Assembly (NCBI RefSeq): GCF_016808335.1
Contig: NC_053142.1
Location: 45,923,674 to 45,987,673, forward strand
DNA: 64,000 bases
Direction: 5' to 3'
Source of the DNA: Panicum virgatum
Taxonomy: Eukaryota > Streptophyta > Magnoliopsida > Poales > Poaceae
Position numbers and translations under genes: made by a program. Positions within the stretch are counted from its first letter, which is position 1. The number at the start of each line of letters is the position of its first letter. This document shows positions 45,329-55,683 of the stretch, piece by piece. The notes under the pieces are model-generated. The model was given only the letters and a program-made list of their open reading frames with translations. It had not been told where the DNA came from and did no database searches.

Positions 45329-48300
45329 TAAAGATCTTTTTCTTAGTTCTACAGGTACACGATATGATGAATTGTTGGCGCAAGTGCAGCCGAGGGTCAC
45401 ATCATTGATGAACCAATCTCTATTATGCTATTATACTGATACAACAACAACAACATAGCCTTTTTTCCCAAGCAAGTTGGGGTAGGCTAGAGATGAAACC
45501 CGAAAGAAAAAAGTTCAAGGTTCAGGCACATTGATAACTAGTCTCCAAGCGCTCCTATTATACTGATGAGGAGATAAAATTGGCCCTTGATAGCATGGGC
45601 GAGTTGAAAGCTCCGGGGACTGATGGTATGCCTGCTCTCTTTTACAAGCAGTTCTGGGACATTGTTGGTACTGATGTGACACGGGAAGTTAAGAATTTTT
45701 TGTGTGGTGGAGATATGCCAGAGGGGTGGAATGAGACGGTGGTGGTTTTAATTCCAAAGGTCCCAAATCCAGAACGTTTGAAGGACCTTAGACCAATCAG
45801 TTTATGCAACGTGATATATAAAATTGCATAGTTTTATCAAATCGTTTGAAGATGCTGCTACCTGAAATAATTGCTTTGAACCAAAGTGCTTTCGTTCCTG
45901 GGCGTATGATCACCGATAATGTTTTACTGGCTTATGAATTAACCCATTATTTGCAGACTAAAAAGAGTGGAAGGGATAGTTTTGCTGCTGTAAAATTGGA
46001 CATGAGCAAGGCCTATGATAGAGTGGAGTGGATTTTTCTAGAGAAAATGCTGATCTGGTTGGGGTTTCATGAGCAATGGGTGAATACTATCATGAAGTGT
46101 GTAACTACAGTAACATATAGGATCAAAGTTAATGGTGTGCTTACAGATGTGATTGTACCTGAAAGGGGGCTGCGACAAGGAGATCCTATTTCCCCTTATC
46201 TGTTTCTATTGTGTGCTGAAGCATTCTCATGCTTGCTTCATGCAGCCGAAGAAAGAGGTGATTTGGAGGGGGTGAAAGTGTGTCCAGAGGCACCGAGCAT
46301 CAACCATCTATTTTTTGTAGATGATTCCTTGCTACTCCTGAAAGCTAATGATTGGAGTGCAAATCATTTGCAAAATATTCTTTCATTTTACGAGGATTGC
46401 TCAGGTCAGACAATAAATAAGGAGAAATCGTCAGTCATGTTCAGTCGGTATGCAAAATGGGTGCATAAGCAACATGTAATGGTTGCTCTTGATATTAGTG
46501 TCGAAGCCCATAATGAAAAGTATTTGGGATTACCAGCATATATGTGAAAGTCGAAGGAGAAGACATTCAATTATCTGAAAGATAGAGTATGGAAACGTAT
46601 GCAAGGCTGGAAAGAAAAGCTGTTATCCAGGGCTGGGAAAGAGATTTTGATAAAAGCAGTTGCACAAGCAATCCCGAGCTATGCAATGTCTTGTTTTGAT
46701 CTCACAAAAACATTATATGATGCGATCAGTACGATGATTTGTCGGTTCTGGTGGGCGCAACAAGAGAATGAGAATAAAATGCATTGGCTGTCTAAGGAGA
46801 AGCTGTGCTCCAGAAAGGAAAAAGGGGGGCTGGGGTTCCGTGATTTGCACTTGTTTAATCTTGCCATGCTGGCCAGGCAAGGCTGGAGGCTGCTTGCTAA
46901 TCCGGAGTCCTTATGTGCACAGGTCCTCCGAGCTAAATATTTTCCTCATGGCGATCCTTTGACAGCGAAGGAAAAACCAGGCATCTCGTACTTGTGGCGG
47001 AGTATTGTCCGGGGCATAGCATACAAGCGCTGAACAAGGGTTTGATCTGGCGAGTTGGTGATGGGTCACAGATCAATATTTGGCTTGACCCATGGATACC
47101 AGACGGTGTAACCAGAAGACCGATTACTCCAAGGGGTCATACAGTTTTGACAAGAGTTTCAGAGCTGATAGACCCAGCTACGGGAGATTGGGATCGTCAC
47201 ATGGTTGAGGAGGTGTTTTGGGAGGAGGATTGGAAACGTATCCTAAGCATTCCGATCAAACATGGCATGGAGGACCTGATAGCATAGCACTTCGACAGCA
47301 AGGGGAGTTTTTTCTGTTAAGTCAGTCTACCACGTTCTTGATGATTGCAGAGTAAGAGATGCTAGCCGGCAACATGGGGAATGCAGCTCACATGTTGGCC
47401 AAGGTTCAGATCATGGCTTCGGATGGAAGAAAATTTGGAAGCTGCGATGCCCACCAAAAGTGAAACATTTTTTCTGGAGATTCACCCATAACAGTCTACC
47501 GGTTAGACGAAATATTAGCAGACGTGGAATGGATATTGATACCCGATGCCCGATGTGTTGTCGACTGGATGAAGATGGCGGCCACTGCTTTCTAAAGTGC
47601 AAATATGTGAAAGAATGCTGGAGGACTCTGAACCTGGAAGATGAGAGGAAAACGTTGGCTGGTCTTCCCTCAGCCATGCAAGTGGCAGCCCATATCCTTT
47701 TGTTATCCGAGGAAAAAAAAACTTCTAATCGTTGGATTTCTCTGGTCTTGGTGGGATGCCCGCAATAAAGTTAATGCGGGTGATCAACGAAGGAATACTG
47801 AGGAGATCATATACAGGGCTCGAATGGTAACACAGCAACTCCCGGATGCTACTAACGCTGATGGTGTACAAAGTGCGAGGGCGTGTATTCCACGATGGGC
47901 ACCACCGCCTCCTGATATTTGGAAAATAAATGTGGATGCAGCTTTCTGGGCTGAGGAGTTGGCAGGAGCGTGGGGGTTTGTGGTCCGTGACCACCAGGCA
48001 AATGCTGTTCTGGCAGGAGATGGTAGACTACCTGTGGTCAGTGATGTTCTAAGCGCCGAGTCTCATGCATGCATTGAAGCTCTTCTGATTGCTGCAGACC
48101 GTGGTATGCAACGCGTCATCGTCGAAACTGATTCTCAGACCCTGGTGAAGGCATTGCTATCAGATGAAATGGATCGAGCGTCATCAGGTGTATTTTTCAG
48201 AGAGGCTAAGTTCATTATGGCAACTTTGTTTAGCTCTGTTGAGGTTTTGCATACAACTCGTTCCTGTAATTCTGTTGCCCATGGTTTGGCGCAAGTTGGT

Positions 48301-48430
48301 CGCAGTAGGGACTTGGGTCATCCGGGTGTGTGGATGAACCCTCTCCCAACATTTGTAAACGATTTATTGGTTTGCGATTCAGCTGAACCGCAGGTGCATG
48401 AATAAAGTGAAGCAAATTAAGATAAAAAAA
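45329..48430 (+). pseudogene. 5'-truncated LINE (non-LTR retrotransposon) with RT and RNase H
   Basis: The insertion is bounded by the 12-bp TSD GTATGGTATTGA (45317-45328 and 48431-48442) and ends in an A tract. It begins within ORF2, after the endonuclease. The RT domain shows ELKAPGTDGMPALFYK, PISLCNVIYKI, NQSAFVPGR, LDMSKAYDRVEW, RGLRQGDPISPYLF and the catalytic FVDD (about 46315). After it come the LINE-type zinc-finger region CPMCCR...H..C (47550-47600) and a C-terminal RNase H starting INVDAAFW (47925-48405) with E and D residues in AESHA and ETDSQ. Frameshifts near 45830, 47025, 47320 and 47750 and stops at 46545 and 47285 inactivate it. Its 5' edge is 248 bp upstream of the EF-hand gene's ATG. 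Confidence 0.93.
45441..45554 (-). mobile_element. SINE insertion (Au-like) inside the LINE
   Basis: 114 bp flanked by the 13-bp duplication CTATTATACTGAT (45428-45440 and 45555-45567). On the minus strand it ends in (TTG)n and contains CATCTCTAGCCTACCCCAAC. I associate both features with the plant Au SINE family, but the name is from memory. Removing it restores the LINE reading CYYTDEEIKLALDSMG. Confidence 0.8.
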
Positions 48431-48484
48431 GTATGGTATTGAGATTCGTTTACAATTGGTGCAAGTACACCCATTTTTAAAATA

Positions 48485-49007
48485 GGAAAAGTTTAATTTA
48501 CTCCTCTCAACTATAACCAAAATCTGGATACCACCTTAATTATAACTTGGTTCAATTAACCCCTAAACTATATCATTTAGTTTATTTTACCTCATAATAT
48601 AATTTATCCTTTTGTTTCTCCATACACAAGTTGAGTATTAATTTCAAATTCTGCATGGTAGTAGTGGACATTACAATGGCTATTTAGAAAGAATCTATAA
48701 TTTCCCCATTAGTTTTCATATAATTTTAAATTCTAATGATTAATTTATTATTGAATATCCTAATCTATCAAAATTATGATAAAAAATTATGATGTATTTT
48801 TTCTAACATGCGTTATGGTGTGTACATAATCTTGTAAAATTTCAACATAAAACTCTACCTATGCATGAAGAAATAACAAAGATAAATTATATTAGATGGT
48901 AATTTGAACCATATGGCAAAGTTTAAGGGGTAAAATGAACCAAATGTCAGTTTATGGGGGTTATCTAGACTTTGGCTATAGTTGATAGAGTAATTTAGAC
49001 CTTTTCC
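48485..49007. mobile_element. MULE-type MITE (523 bp)
   Basis: Terminal inverted repeats GGAAAAGTTTAATTTACTCC and its mirror near 48985-49007, with a perfect 9-bp duplication TTTAAAATA (48476-48484 and 49008-49016). A 9-bp TSD is typical of Mutator-like elements. No coding capacity. Confidence 0.88.
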
Positions 49008-49016
49008 TTTAAAATA

Positions 49017-49534
49017 CAATATAGACGTTCATCCCAATGAAAGAAACACGCGCAAACCCTACCTAAATGGATATGATATCCACATTCAAGAGACTAAGGT
49101 AGGGTAGACATGCCGCCTGAATGTGATCCCTCATTATATTACTTCAACTGAAATTCGCTCGTACAAAAAGTCAAACTCAGGATCTGGAAGCCAGGGCGTG
49201 TTTTTATACTTGATATTTTCATCAAAGATGTAATCAAATTTTAGAAATTTAGACTGTCAATAGCTTCAAATATTTAATTTCAGAAATGTGAAAATCATTT
49301 GTGTTAAAAAGGACTTCCACATTTCCACACATTCGTTAGATACTCATTTGAGCAGAAATTAGTAGTCAAACGTTGCACATCAAACAAAAACACAAAATGT
49401 CACTATTATATTTTCAAAAAAATATGTCAGGGTACTCTATATGAGTTTTCATTCCTACAAGGTAGTATTCTGTGCCCCTATTCCAACGGGACCGAGAACT
49501 CCCGATTTTAGATCCTGTAGCATGAGATACTATG
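49017..49534. other. AT-rich intergenic DNA
   Basis: No gene, RNA or TE end recognised. Confidence 0.5.
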
Positions 49535-49537
49535 TTA

Positions 49538-50164
49538 GGTCAGTCTCAGTGGAATTTTATGGGTGTTTCATGGGCATTTAATTTTGCTGATGTGGCTGGA
49601 TATTTATGAGGAAAGAGAAGAAAGAGTTTCATAGGATGTGAGAGCATCTCTAAGAGTTTATCAAATTTTACTTGACAAATCTTGTGTTTTGCCAACTTCT
49701 AAAAAGATATGCCAAGTAAAAAAAAGCTCATCTCCAATAGTTTGGCATAATTCACTTGCCAAATCCAGATATAACTTACATCAGAAACCTGAGAGAGAAA
49801 CAAAATTATGTTTGTGCCCTTCACCTCATGAAAACTTACATCAGGAACCCTGAGACAGAAACAAAATTATTTTTATGCCCTTCCACCTCTTCTGATATGG
49901 ACGGATGCGCCGCGGTTACGAGCGCGCATATATACGCACGCGGAGGCTCTTTTTCCCAACTTGGCATAAATGACAACTTGGGATGGGGAACTGTTGGAGA
50001 AGATTTTTTCTGTTTTTGTCAAAAAAAAAAAGAATGGCAACCTGAGATGGGGAACTCTTGGAGATGCTCTGAGACGATTTTCATCCCCATGAAACTCATC
50101 CGGCTCGGTTACCTAGTTTTTGCTCTAGGTATCTGTGCAATGAAACTATGCATTGAGACTGGCG
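49538..50164. mobile_element. Outer MITE (PIF/Harbinger, Tourist-like)
   Basis: Termini GGTCAGTCTCAGTGG and CATTGAGACTGGCG, flanked by TTA on both sides (49535-49537 and 50165-50167). The GGYCAGTCTCARTG end is familiar from Tourist-like elements of grasses. It contains the inner MITE at 49642. Confidence 0.7.
49642..50069. mobile_element. Inner MITE nested in the outer MITE (428 bp)
   Basis: Termini GAGCATCTCTAAGAG and CTCTTGGAGATGCTC, flanked by TGA (49639-49641 and 50070-50072). Removing it rejoins the outer element's own arms TTTCATAGG and CCCCATGAAA. Confidence 0.8.
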
Positions 50165-50167
50165 TTA

Positions 50168-50498
50168 GGTGCATTTAGAAAAAAAAGAAAACCACATATT
50201 AACCAGCCTATAGTAAATCAACATGTATACTATTAATTAAGAATGAACGTCACAATTATTGCAGTGCTTCCATCCCATCATTTTTGCATACGTGCCATCC
50301 AGACGCCAAGTACCGGTAAAAGGCTGCAAATTAAGTAGCAGCACATCGTTATCGATCAGACTTCCAGCCTACCATCACGCAGCAGCAAAAGCAATGGGAT
50401 GGGACCATGTCCCGTGACCGTGAGCCAGTGCCTGAAAGCGAAAGCCTTCCAGGCCCCAGCGCTCTGGATCGATGAGCGCATCTATCCAATTGACGTGC
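50168..50498. other. 3' flank of the second EF-hand-type gene
   Basis: Non-coding; likely includes the 3' UTR of the minus-strand gene ending at 50499. No clear AATAAA was identified. Confidence 0.45.
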
Positions 50499-51410
50499 TC
50501 ACTCCCTCTGCCTGCTCACCCGGACGTCCTGCAGGAGCAGGAGCCCCACGGAGAAGACGGCGGCGACCAGCGGCGTCGGCACCTTCTCCACGGCGTCGCC
50601 GACCCTCGGCACCCGCCTGCCGGCGTTCTTGGCCGTCACGGCGAGCAGCGGCGCGCCCAGCACCGCGATGGCGGCCTTGTTCGCGAGCACCAGCCGCAGG
50701 TCCTTCTCCACCCACATGAGGATCAGCTCCTGGAACTCCGTCAACGCTATCCCTTTCTTCGCGCGGTACTCCTGCATATCAGAGCGAACAAGCAACAGGT
50801 TTTTTATTTGTTTTTCTTTTGATGAGGGAAATGTTTTTATTTGTTGTTTTTTTGGTATTTGAGCGGTACCTCCATTTTTTCAGCGACGATCTTCAAGCAG
50901 GGAGGGTCCTTGTGAGGCCCGACTAACTGCTTGTTGATTGAACTGAGGAAGCCCGCAATAATCAATCAAAAAGGGGAAGCACATTCAGCACGGACAGATC
51001 ACAAAAGTTAACGTCCAGCACCTGATGATGGGACGCAGGATGAACTGATTGAATTAAAAAAGCAATGGCATCCTCACTTGTAAACCATCAGGGTGGCGAC
51101 GTGGAGGGAGTTGATGCCCAGGAGCTCCGTGTCCTTGTCCGCCAGGTCGTCGAAGACCTTCTTGCAGATCCTCTCCACATCCGACTTGCCTGCAATCAGA
51201 GCATCAGGATGTCATTGGCAATGGCATTCGATCCATCTCACATCCTCAGACATTATGAGCAGAAAAAGAAATTAAAAGGGAGGAGAAGAACACGAGGTCG
51301 CAGAAAATGGCGAGGCGAATTGCACGAGCATGCTGGCCGGGGAACCGTTGCTGCTTACCGCGAGCTCTGTTCCAGGCGCGGCTGAAGAAGTTGGACTTGG
51401 ACGACGACAT
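50499..51410 (-). CDS. EF-hand-family paralogue with degenerate calcium loop
   Basis: The four exons on the minus strand are 51410-51359, 51189-51078, 50942-50870 and 50771-50499, giving 169 aa, with GT-AG junctions and the same phases as the gene at 37589-45081. Exon 3 is 73 bp in both. Shared landmarks are VYNSINKQLVGPHKDPP (against VYNDINKYLPGPHHDPP) and a hydrophobic C-terminus (ANKAAIAVLGAPLLAVTA and VAAVFSVGLLLLQ). The EF-hand loop is replaced by YRAKKGIALTEF, which lacks the acidic ligands at positions 1, 3 and 5, so calcium binding there is not expected. It starts MSSSKSNFFSRAWNR, without the Gly2 of its neighbour. The two genes are tandem duplicates pushed about 5 kb apart by TEs. 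The gene is intact, and expression is not shown. Confidence 0.8.
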
Positions 51411-51837
51411 CGTCTGCCCTCTGTATCGATGGCGGAAGGAGAGCGACCACACGACGAGTAGAGAAGAGAGGAGAGGAGAGATGGTTTGGGTAGCCTGTCT
51501 ATGTGGCATTGTGGCGGGCTACCTTTTCTGATGAACAAGTCGCTTGCAGGGAAGGTCAGAATCAGCAGCAGGATGTGGTCTGGCGAACGGCGCCAGCCGC
51601 CACTTTCCTTGCTCCTCCTCCAGACATTAAATTAAAAGAAAAAAAAATCTGGATTCCTTCCTTAACTTTTGTCTGATGATGACAAACACGAAACACCTAC
51701 TGGGCTGGCCCATACAATTTTTAACTTCACTAGAAAATTAGTCTTTTTTGGGCCCGTGCAAGGAAGGCCTCTAGACCCTGGTACAGTGGTACACGACGAA
51801 CCGCCGCTACATTCAAATTTGGTCGCGTCGGCGACGT
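51411..51837. promoter_or_regulatory. Shared upstream region between divergent genes
   Basis: Lies between the minus-strand EF-hand-type gene and the plus-strand leader near 51840, a head-to-head arrangement. AGAGAGGAGAGGAGAG-type GA repeats (about 51462-51481) are in the likely 5' UTR of the minus-strand gene. Confidence 0.4.
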
Positions 51838-52210
51838 ATATATGCCCCTCCCGAAACGTCCTGTCCCTTCGTACACGGAATAACCGCCCGCCATTTTCCC
51901 TCTTCTCCGCCTCCGCTCCTCAACGCCGCCGTCCGCCTCGCGCCGCGACCGCCGCTGCGCGGGCCGCCTCCTCCACGCGGCCGTCTCGAGTCCTCGCTGC
52001 ACCTCTTCCACGCCGGCTCCCGCCTCGCGCCGCCGCGCGGGCCGATTCCTCCAAGCCGCCGTCCCAAGTCCTCGCCGCACTTCGTCCACGCCGCCGTCCG
52101 TCTCGCGCTGCCGTAGCCGGTTCTTACTCCAGTGCTTGTCCAACAGGCAAGATGGGCGCTCTTCTCTCCTCGTGAGCACCTGCAGCACGGCGGCTGCTCG
52201 TGTGAGAAGG
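51838..52210 (+). promoter_or_regulatory. Candidate TATA box and 5' UTR exon
   Basis: TATATATG at about 51837-51844 is followed by a CT- and CGCCG-rich stretch typical of grass 5' leaders. A possible donor lies near 52207 (AGAAG/GTGGGC). No long coding frame of known type is present, and MGALLSS then stop (52152) is the only short one at its end. It may be the first, non-coding exon of the gene whose coding exons start at 55684, or a separate degenerate gene. Confidence 0.35.
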
Positions 52211-53978
52211 TGGGCACAATGCCCTCTACATGTTTGTTTTTTTGATTCTCAGTTTAGAACGATAGTAGCATCCCTATAGATTGCTGGGATTCTGTGGATT
52301 AGCGTGCCTATCTGTTAACGGAATATCTGAATCTTGATTTCATTCTTTTGCACTCACCAGGGTTAGGTTGTTGAGGGGAAGAGAAGAACACTGAACACCA
52401 GCCAAGCAGCTAATCGTTAGGGTCTGTTCTATTTCCATGGCCCTCACTTATTTCTCTTCGTCATGAAAACTTGTGATAGTTTTCTTCCTTGTACAATTGA
52501 GTTGTTCTCTTATGTAAATGTAATTTTCTAATTCTAATCGTCTGAAATGGAATTGTTTCAAATTTCCAACATAACAGAGCAACCAAAACACAAGTGGACA
52601 CATATTCAATAATTTTTGAAATTCTAGCTCATGTGACCCCACAGGCGTGCTTAATTGGGGCAAACTTAAATGGTGATTGTAGAATGTGATGGTTTTTGTA
52701 TGACAACATAAGTTACTCTGAGTCCCATCCTTGATTAAATTGTGTGTCAGACCATGGACAGAAAATGTTAGTGAATAGGAATGGACAGAAAATGTTATTG
52801 AATAGGAACAGAGAATCATATGCCTTGAAATAATAGGTAACCAGCAACAAACATAATAATGAGCAGGCATAGGATATCGACAGATTAAGGACACTGGATA
52901 CTGATCTCCATACAAGTGATTCAATTATGTTATTCAGTGTTATGTTGTGGCTATCCTGAAATTTGTTGATTAAATCCATATATTGAGAGATTGCCTGAAT
53001 GTTGAGACTTGAGAGATTTATATTGTAATAAAGAACACATATTCTCTGTGCACAATTAGTAGATAATGAAACCCTGAACAGATAATATTTATCCTCCTAT
53101 CAGGCTTGAGATAAGGAAATAAAATAATGGATTAGTGTTTGGGTGTCATCTGTTTTGTCGAAAGTTTTACTATGCTTACATAATGATGCATTACTCAAAG
53201 CGCGCAAAATGGAGTTTGTTTGATTCCAGCTGATGTCTTCTTTTCCTTGCTATGTAAGATAGTGTTTGTGTCACATGACGAGCAGTTTCGAAATATCCAT
53301 AATGATGCATTACAAATGATACTCACATATGATTTACTCAAATCTGGTGTCCATTTGAGCTATGCTCATCTAACCTTGCCGGTACTTTGAGTAGCACTAA
53401 TGAAAGCAATTTATGGTATGCAGGTAACAGCAATTAGCTCATTCACCGCATCGAGCTCAGCTGGTCGTGTACTAATCCTTTTTCAAAGGGACATGCTCCT
53501 CGTGAACAAGGTATCCCCAACTCCTTGTTGTTATGAGCTCGCCTGTCTTGCTGAGGACTGGAAGGATTGCTCGTATCGATCTCAATTGAGTTATTCTTAT
53601 TTAAGTTTAATTATTCTGATCTAAATAAATTGACAAGCTTGATGTACTTCCAAAAGTGCCTTATTGATGAATGATTGACCTGTTGTTTTATTCTTTTATG
53701 TTGATACACAAAAGCTGGTAGCACCTTTGGAATTCTGACTACCAAAAAACAATTTCGTACATGCTGTCATCATTGCAAGTTTGACTTCCGTGAAGTTTCT
53801 CCTTTAGTGCATTACTGCATCGAACATTGCAAGTCTATAGAAATAGGATGTCAAAATCAATATATTTATATGAGAGTATGATGTCAAAATCAATATATTT
53901 ATATGTGAATAGGAAGAGGAATCTGGATATTATGTAGACAAGCAGATCAATCTGAACACACAACTTTGACATAGCAGC
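52211..53978. other. AT-rich sequence, possible intron
   Basis: No TE or gene was recognised. Two short direct duplications occur: a ~25-bp GGACAGAAAATGTTA unit near 52756-52810, and an ATGTCAAAATCAATATATTT unit near 53847-53905. A segment at 53425-53510 has AG before it and GT after it (VTAISSFTASSSAGRVL frame) and could be a leader exon, but there is no independent support. Confidence 0.4.
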
Positions 53979-54992
53979 AATGTTATACAATCGTCCGACT
54001 AATCGCGATTAGTCACGATTAGTCGACCTTATCGCTCCGCTGGCTTCGATAAGTGGAGTGACTAGCTTTTGTCGATCAGATGTCTGATCGTCCGACTAAT
54101 CGTCGCCTAATCGAGATTAGTCGTCCGACTTGCTGCTTGGTCGATCAGGTTGCCGGCCAAAAGATGTCCAGCCCGCCGCCTGTACTGGGCTCAATTAGGC
54201 CCATTAGGGTTAACTATATAGAAGCCACTTCTGTGCACCACGCAGGCACAAACCTCCGCTCGACTGCTCGAGTCGAGCCGCTTGCGTCACGCCGCTGCCG
54301 TCGCCTGCGTCGTGCCGCCGCCGCCCGACCGCCTGTGTCACGCCGCCCGGGTCACGCGGCCGCCAGCTCGCATCACGCCGTCGCCTGACCGCCTGCGTCA
54401 CGTCGCCTGGCTGCCGCCCGCCGGCGTGGCGGCGTCTGAAGATGAGCTCCTCCTCCGATGGTAAGTTTTCTTGCTCTGCTCTGCTCTTGCTCTGCTCTTG
54501 GCTCGTTGCTTGTGCTATGCTCTTGGCTCATTGCTCTTGCTCTGCTTGGCTCATTGCTCTGCAGATTTCGATGCACAGCGGCAAAGGCAGGTGTAATGCT
54601 TGGTTCTTTTTAAATTTTGAATTACTTGCTCACTTGCTATAATGCTGTTACACATTTAATTTCAGCTACTGACTTCAGTTTTTCTCTTTGTAATTACAGT
54701 TTCAGCAGCAGAACAGCAAGGATATGGAGTGTGGGACAAGAATATGGAGTTCTGGACAGTTCAAACATCAAATCTCACAAGTAAATGTCACCAAACTGAC
54801 TATCATTGTGGTGTTCCTGCTTACTATATAGTATATAAGTACATATACATGTACATATATGTCCTGGAATATATAGGACGACTATAGCGACGACTAGGAC
54901 CGACTAGGGTCGACTAATCGACCTGATCGACGACTAGTCGCCTTATCGGTGCCATGGCGACTAGGTTCGACTAGACGACTGTATAACATTGC
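53979..54992. mobile_element. hAT-like non-autonomous element (about 1.0 kb)
   Basis: Inverted ends AATGTTATACAATCGTC and its mirror GACTGTATAACATT, flanked by the 8-bp direct repeat ATAGCAGC (53971-53978 and 54993-55000). Both sub-terminal regions are packed with CGACTA/TAGTCG words. The middle (about 54160-54480) is GC-rich, exon-like sequence unrelated to the ends, followed by a TGCTCTTGGCTCATTGCT-type repeat. No transposase. Confidence 0.75.
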
Positions 54993-55000
54993 ATAGCAGC

Positions 55001-55683
55001 ATCTAAAAGTGCCAATATTAACCTTTTCAACCAGCTGATCTTATTGCAAATTGCACTCATCTAAAAGATTAGTTAGTGGAACAATATGTACTTATTAGCA
55101 CCATAAGATTAATGTTCTCACCATGGCTGCTGGCTCCTAGGTATGTCTTGCCTTGCACACAGTATAAACAATTGCAGATTCTATGTAGAGGCATATGTAT
55201 CGAGCGTGTGGTCTATCACCACTAAGGATGTCGCATATATGCGTTGTAGGTAAAGCAGATTTTTTAAGCTTGCCCTGCTGGTTAAGTTTGTACAAATTTT
55301 GTGTGGATTGTTGATACTGAAATAACAGTGCAAGCAACGGATAATAATTTTGTTGGAGGTGGTGTCATCCCAAATTATTTAGAATCATATCTTTTTGCCA
55401 AAGAATCATATCTTAGTACTTTGTGATTGTCTTTCTGTGAATGAGTGCTTAGTTTTACATTCCCTGCATTTGTCGTGTTTTATCTTCGGCAAGGCATCAA
55501 TTGCTTGCATGTTTATATTCAGCTGCTTGCAATTTGTGGGTATGTGTCAGCGTCACTTTCCCTTATTGCGCTGAAAAATTTTCACTCTCTTATTGTGCTG
55601 AAAATTTTTCAGCACCCGTGGGCACAAACCTAGTCTCTTCTGATTCCGATTCCTCAATCTTGGTTTGGTGCTCCCCCAAGAAG
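55001..55683. other. Upstream region of the 817-aa gene
   Basis: AT-rich. A TTTTTCAG acceptor-like site at about 55605-55612 precedes the ATG by about 70 bp, so the ATG exon may begin there in the transcript. No promoter could be fixed. Confidence 0.4.

Noticed and set aside
50399..50822. Plus-strand frames opposite the second EF-hand-type gene
   Set aside because: Antisense to exon 4, which fits a spliced gene with a paralogue nearby.
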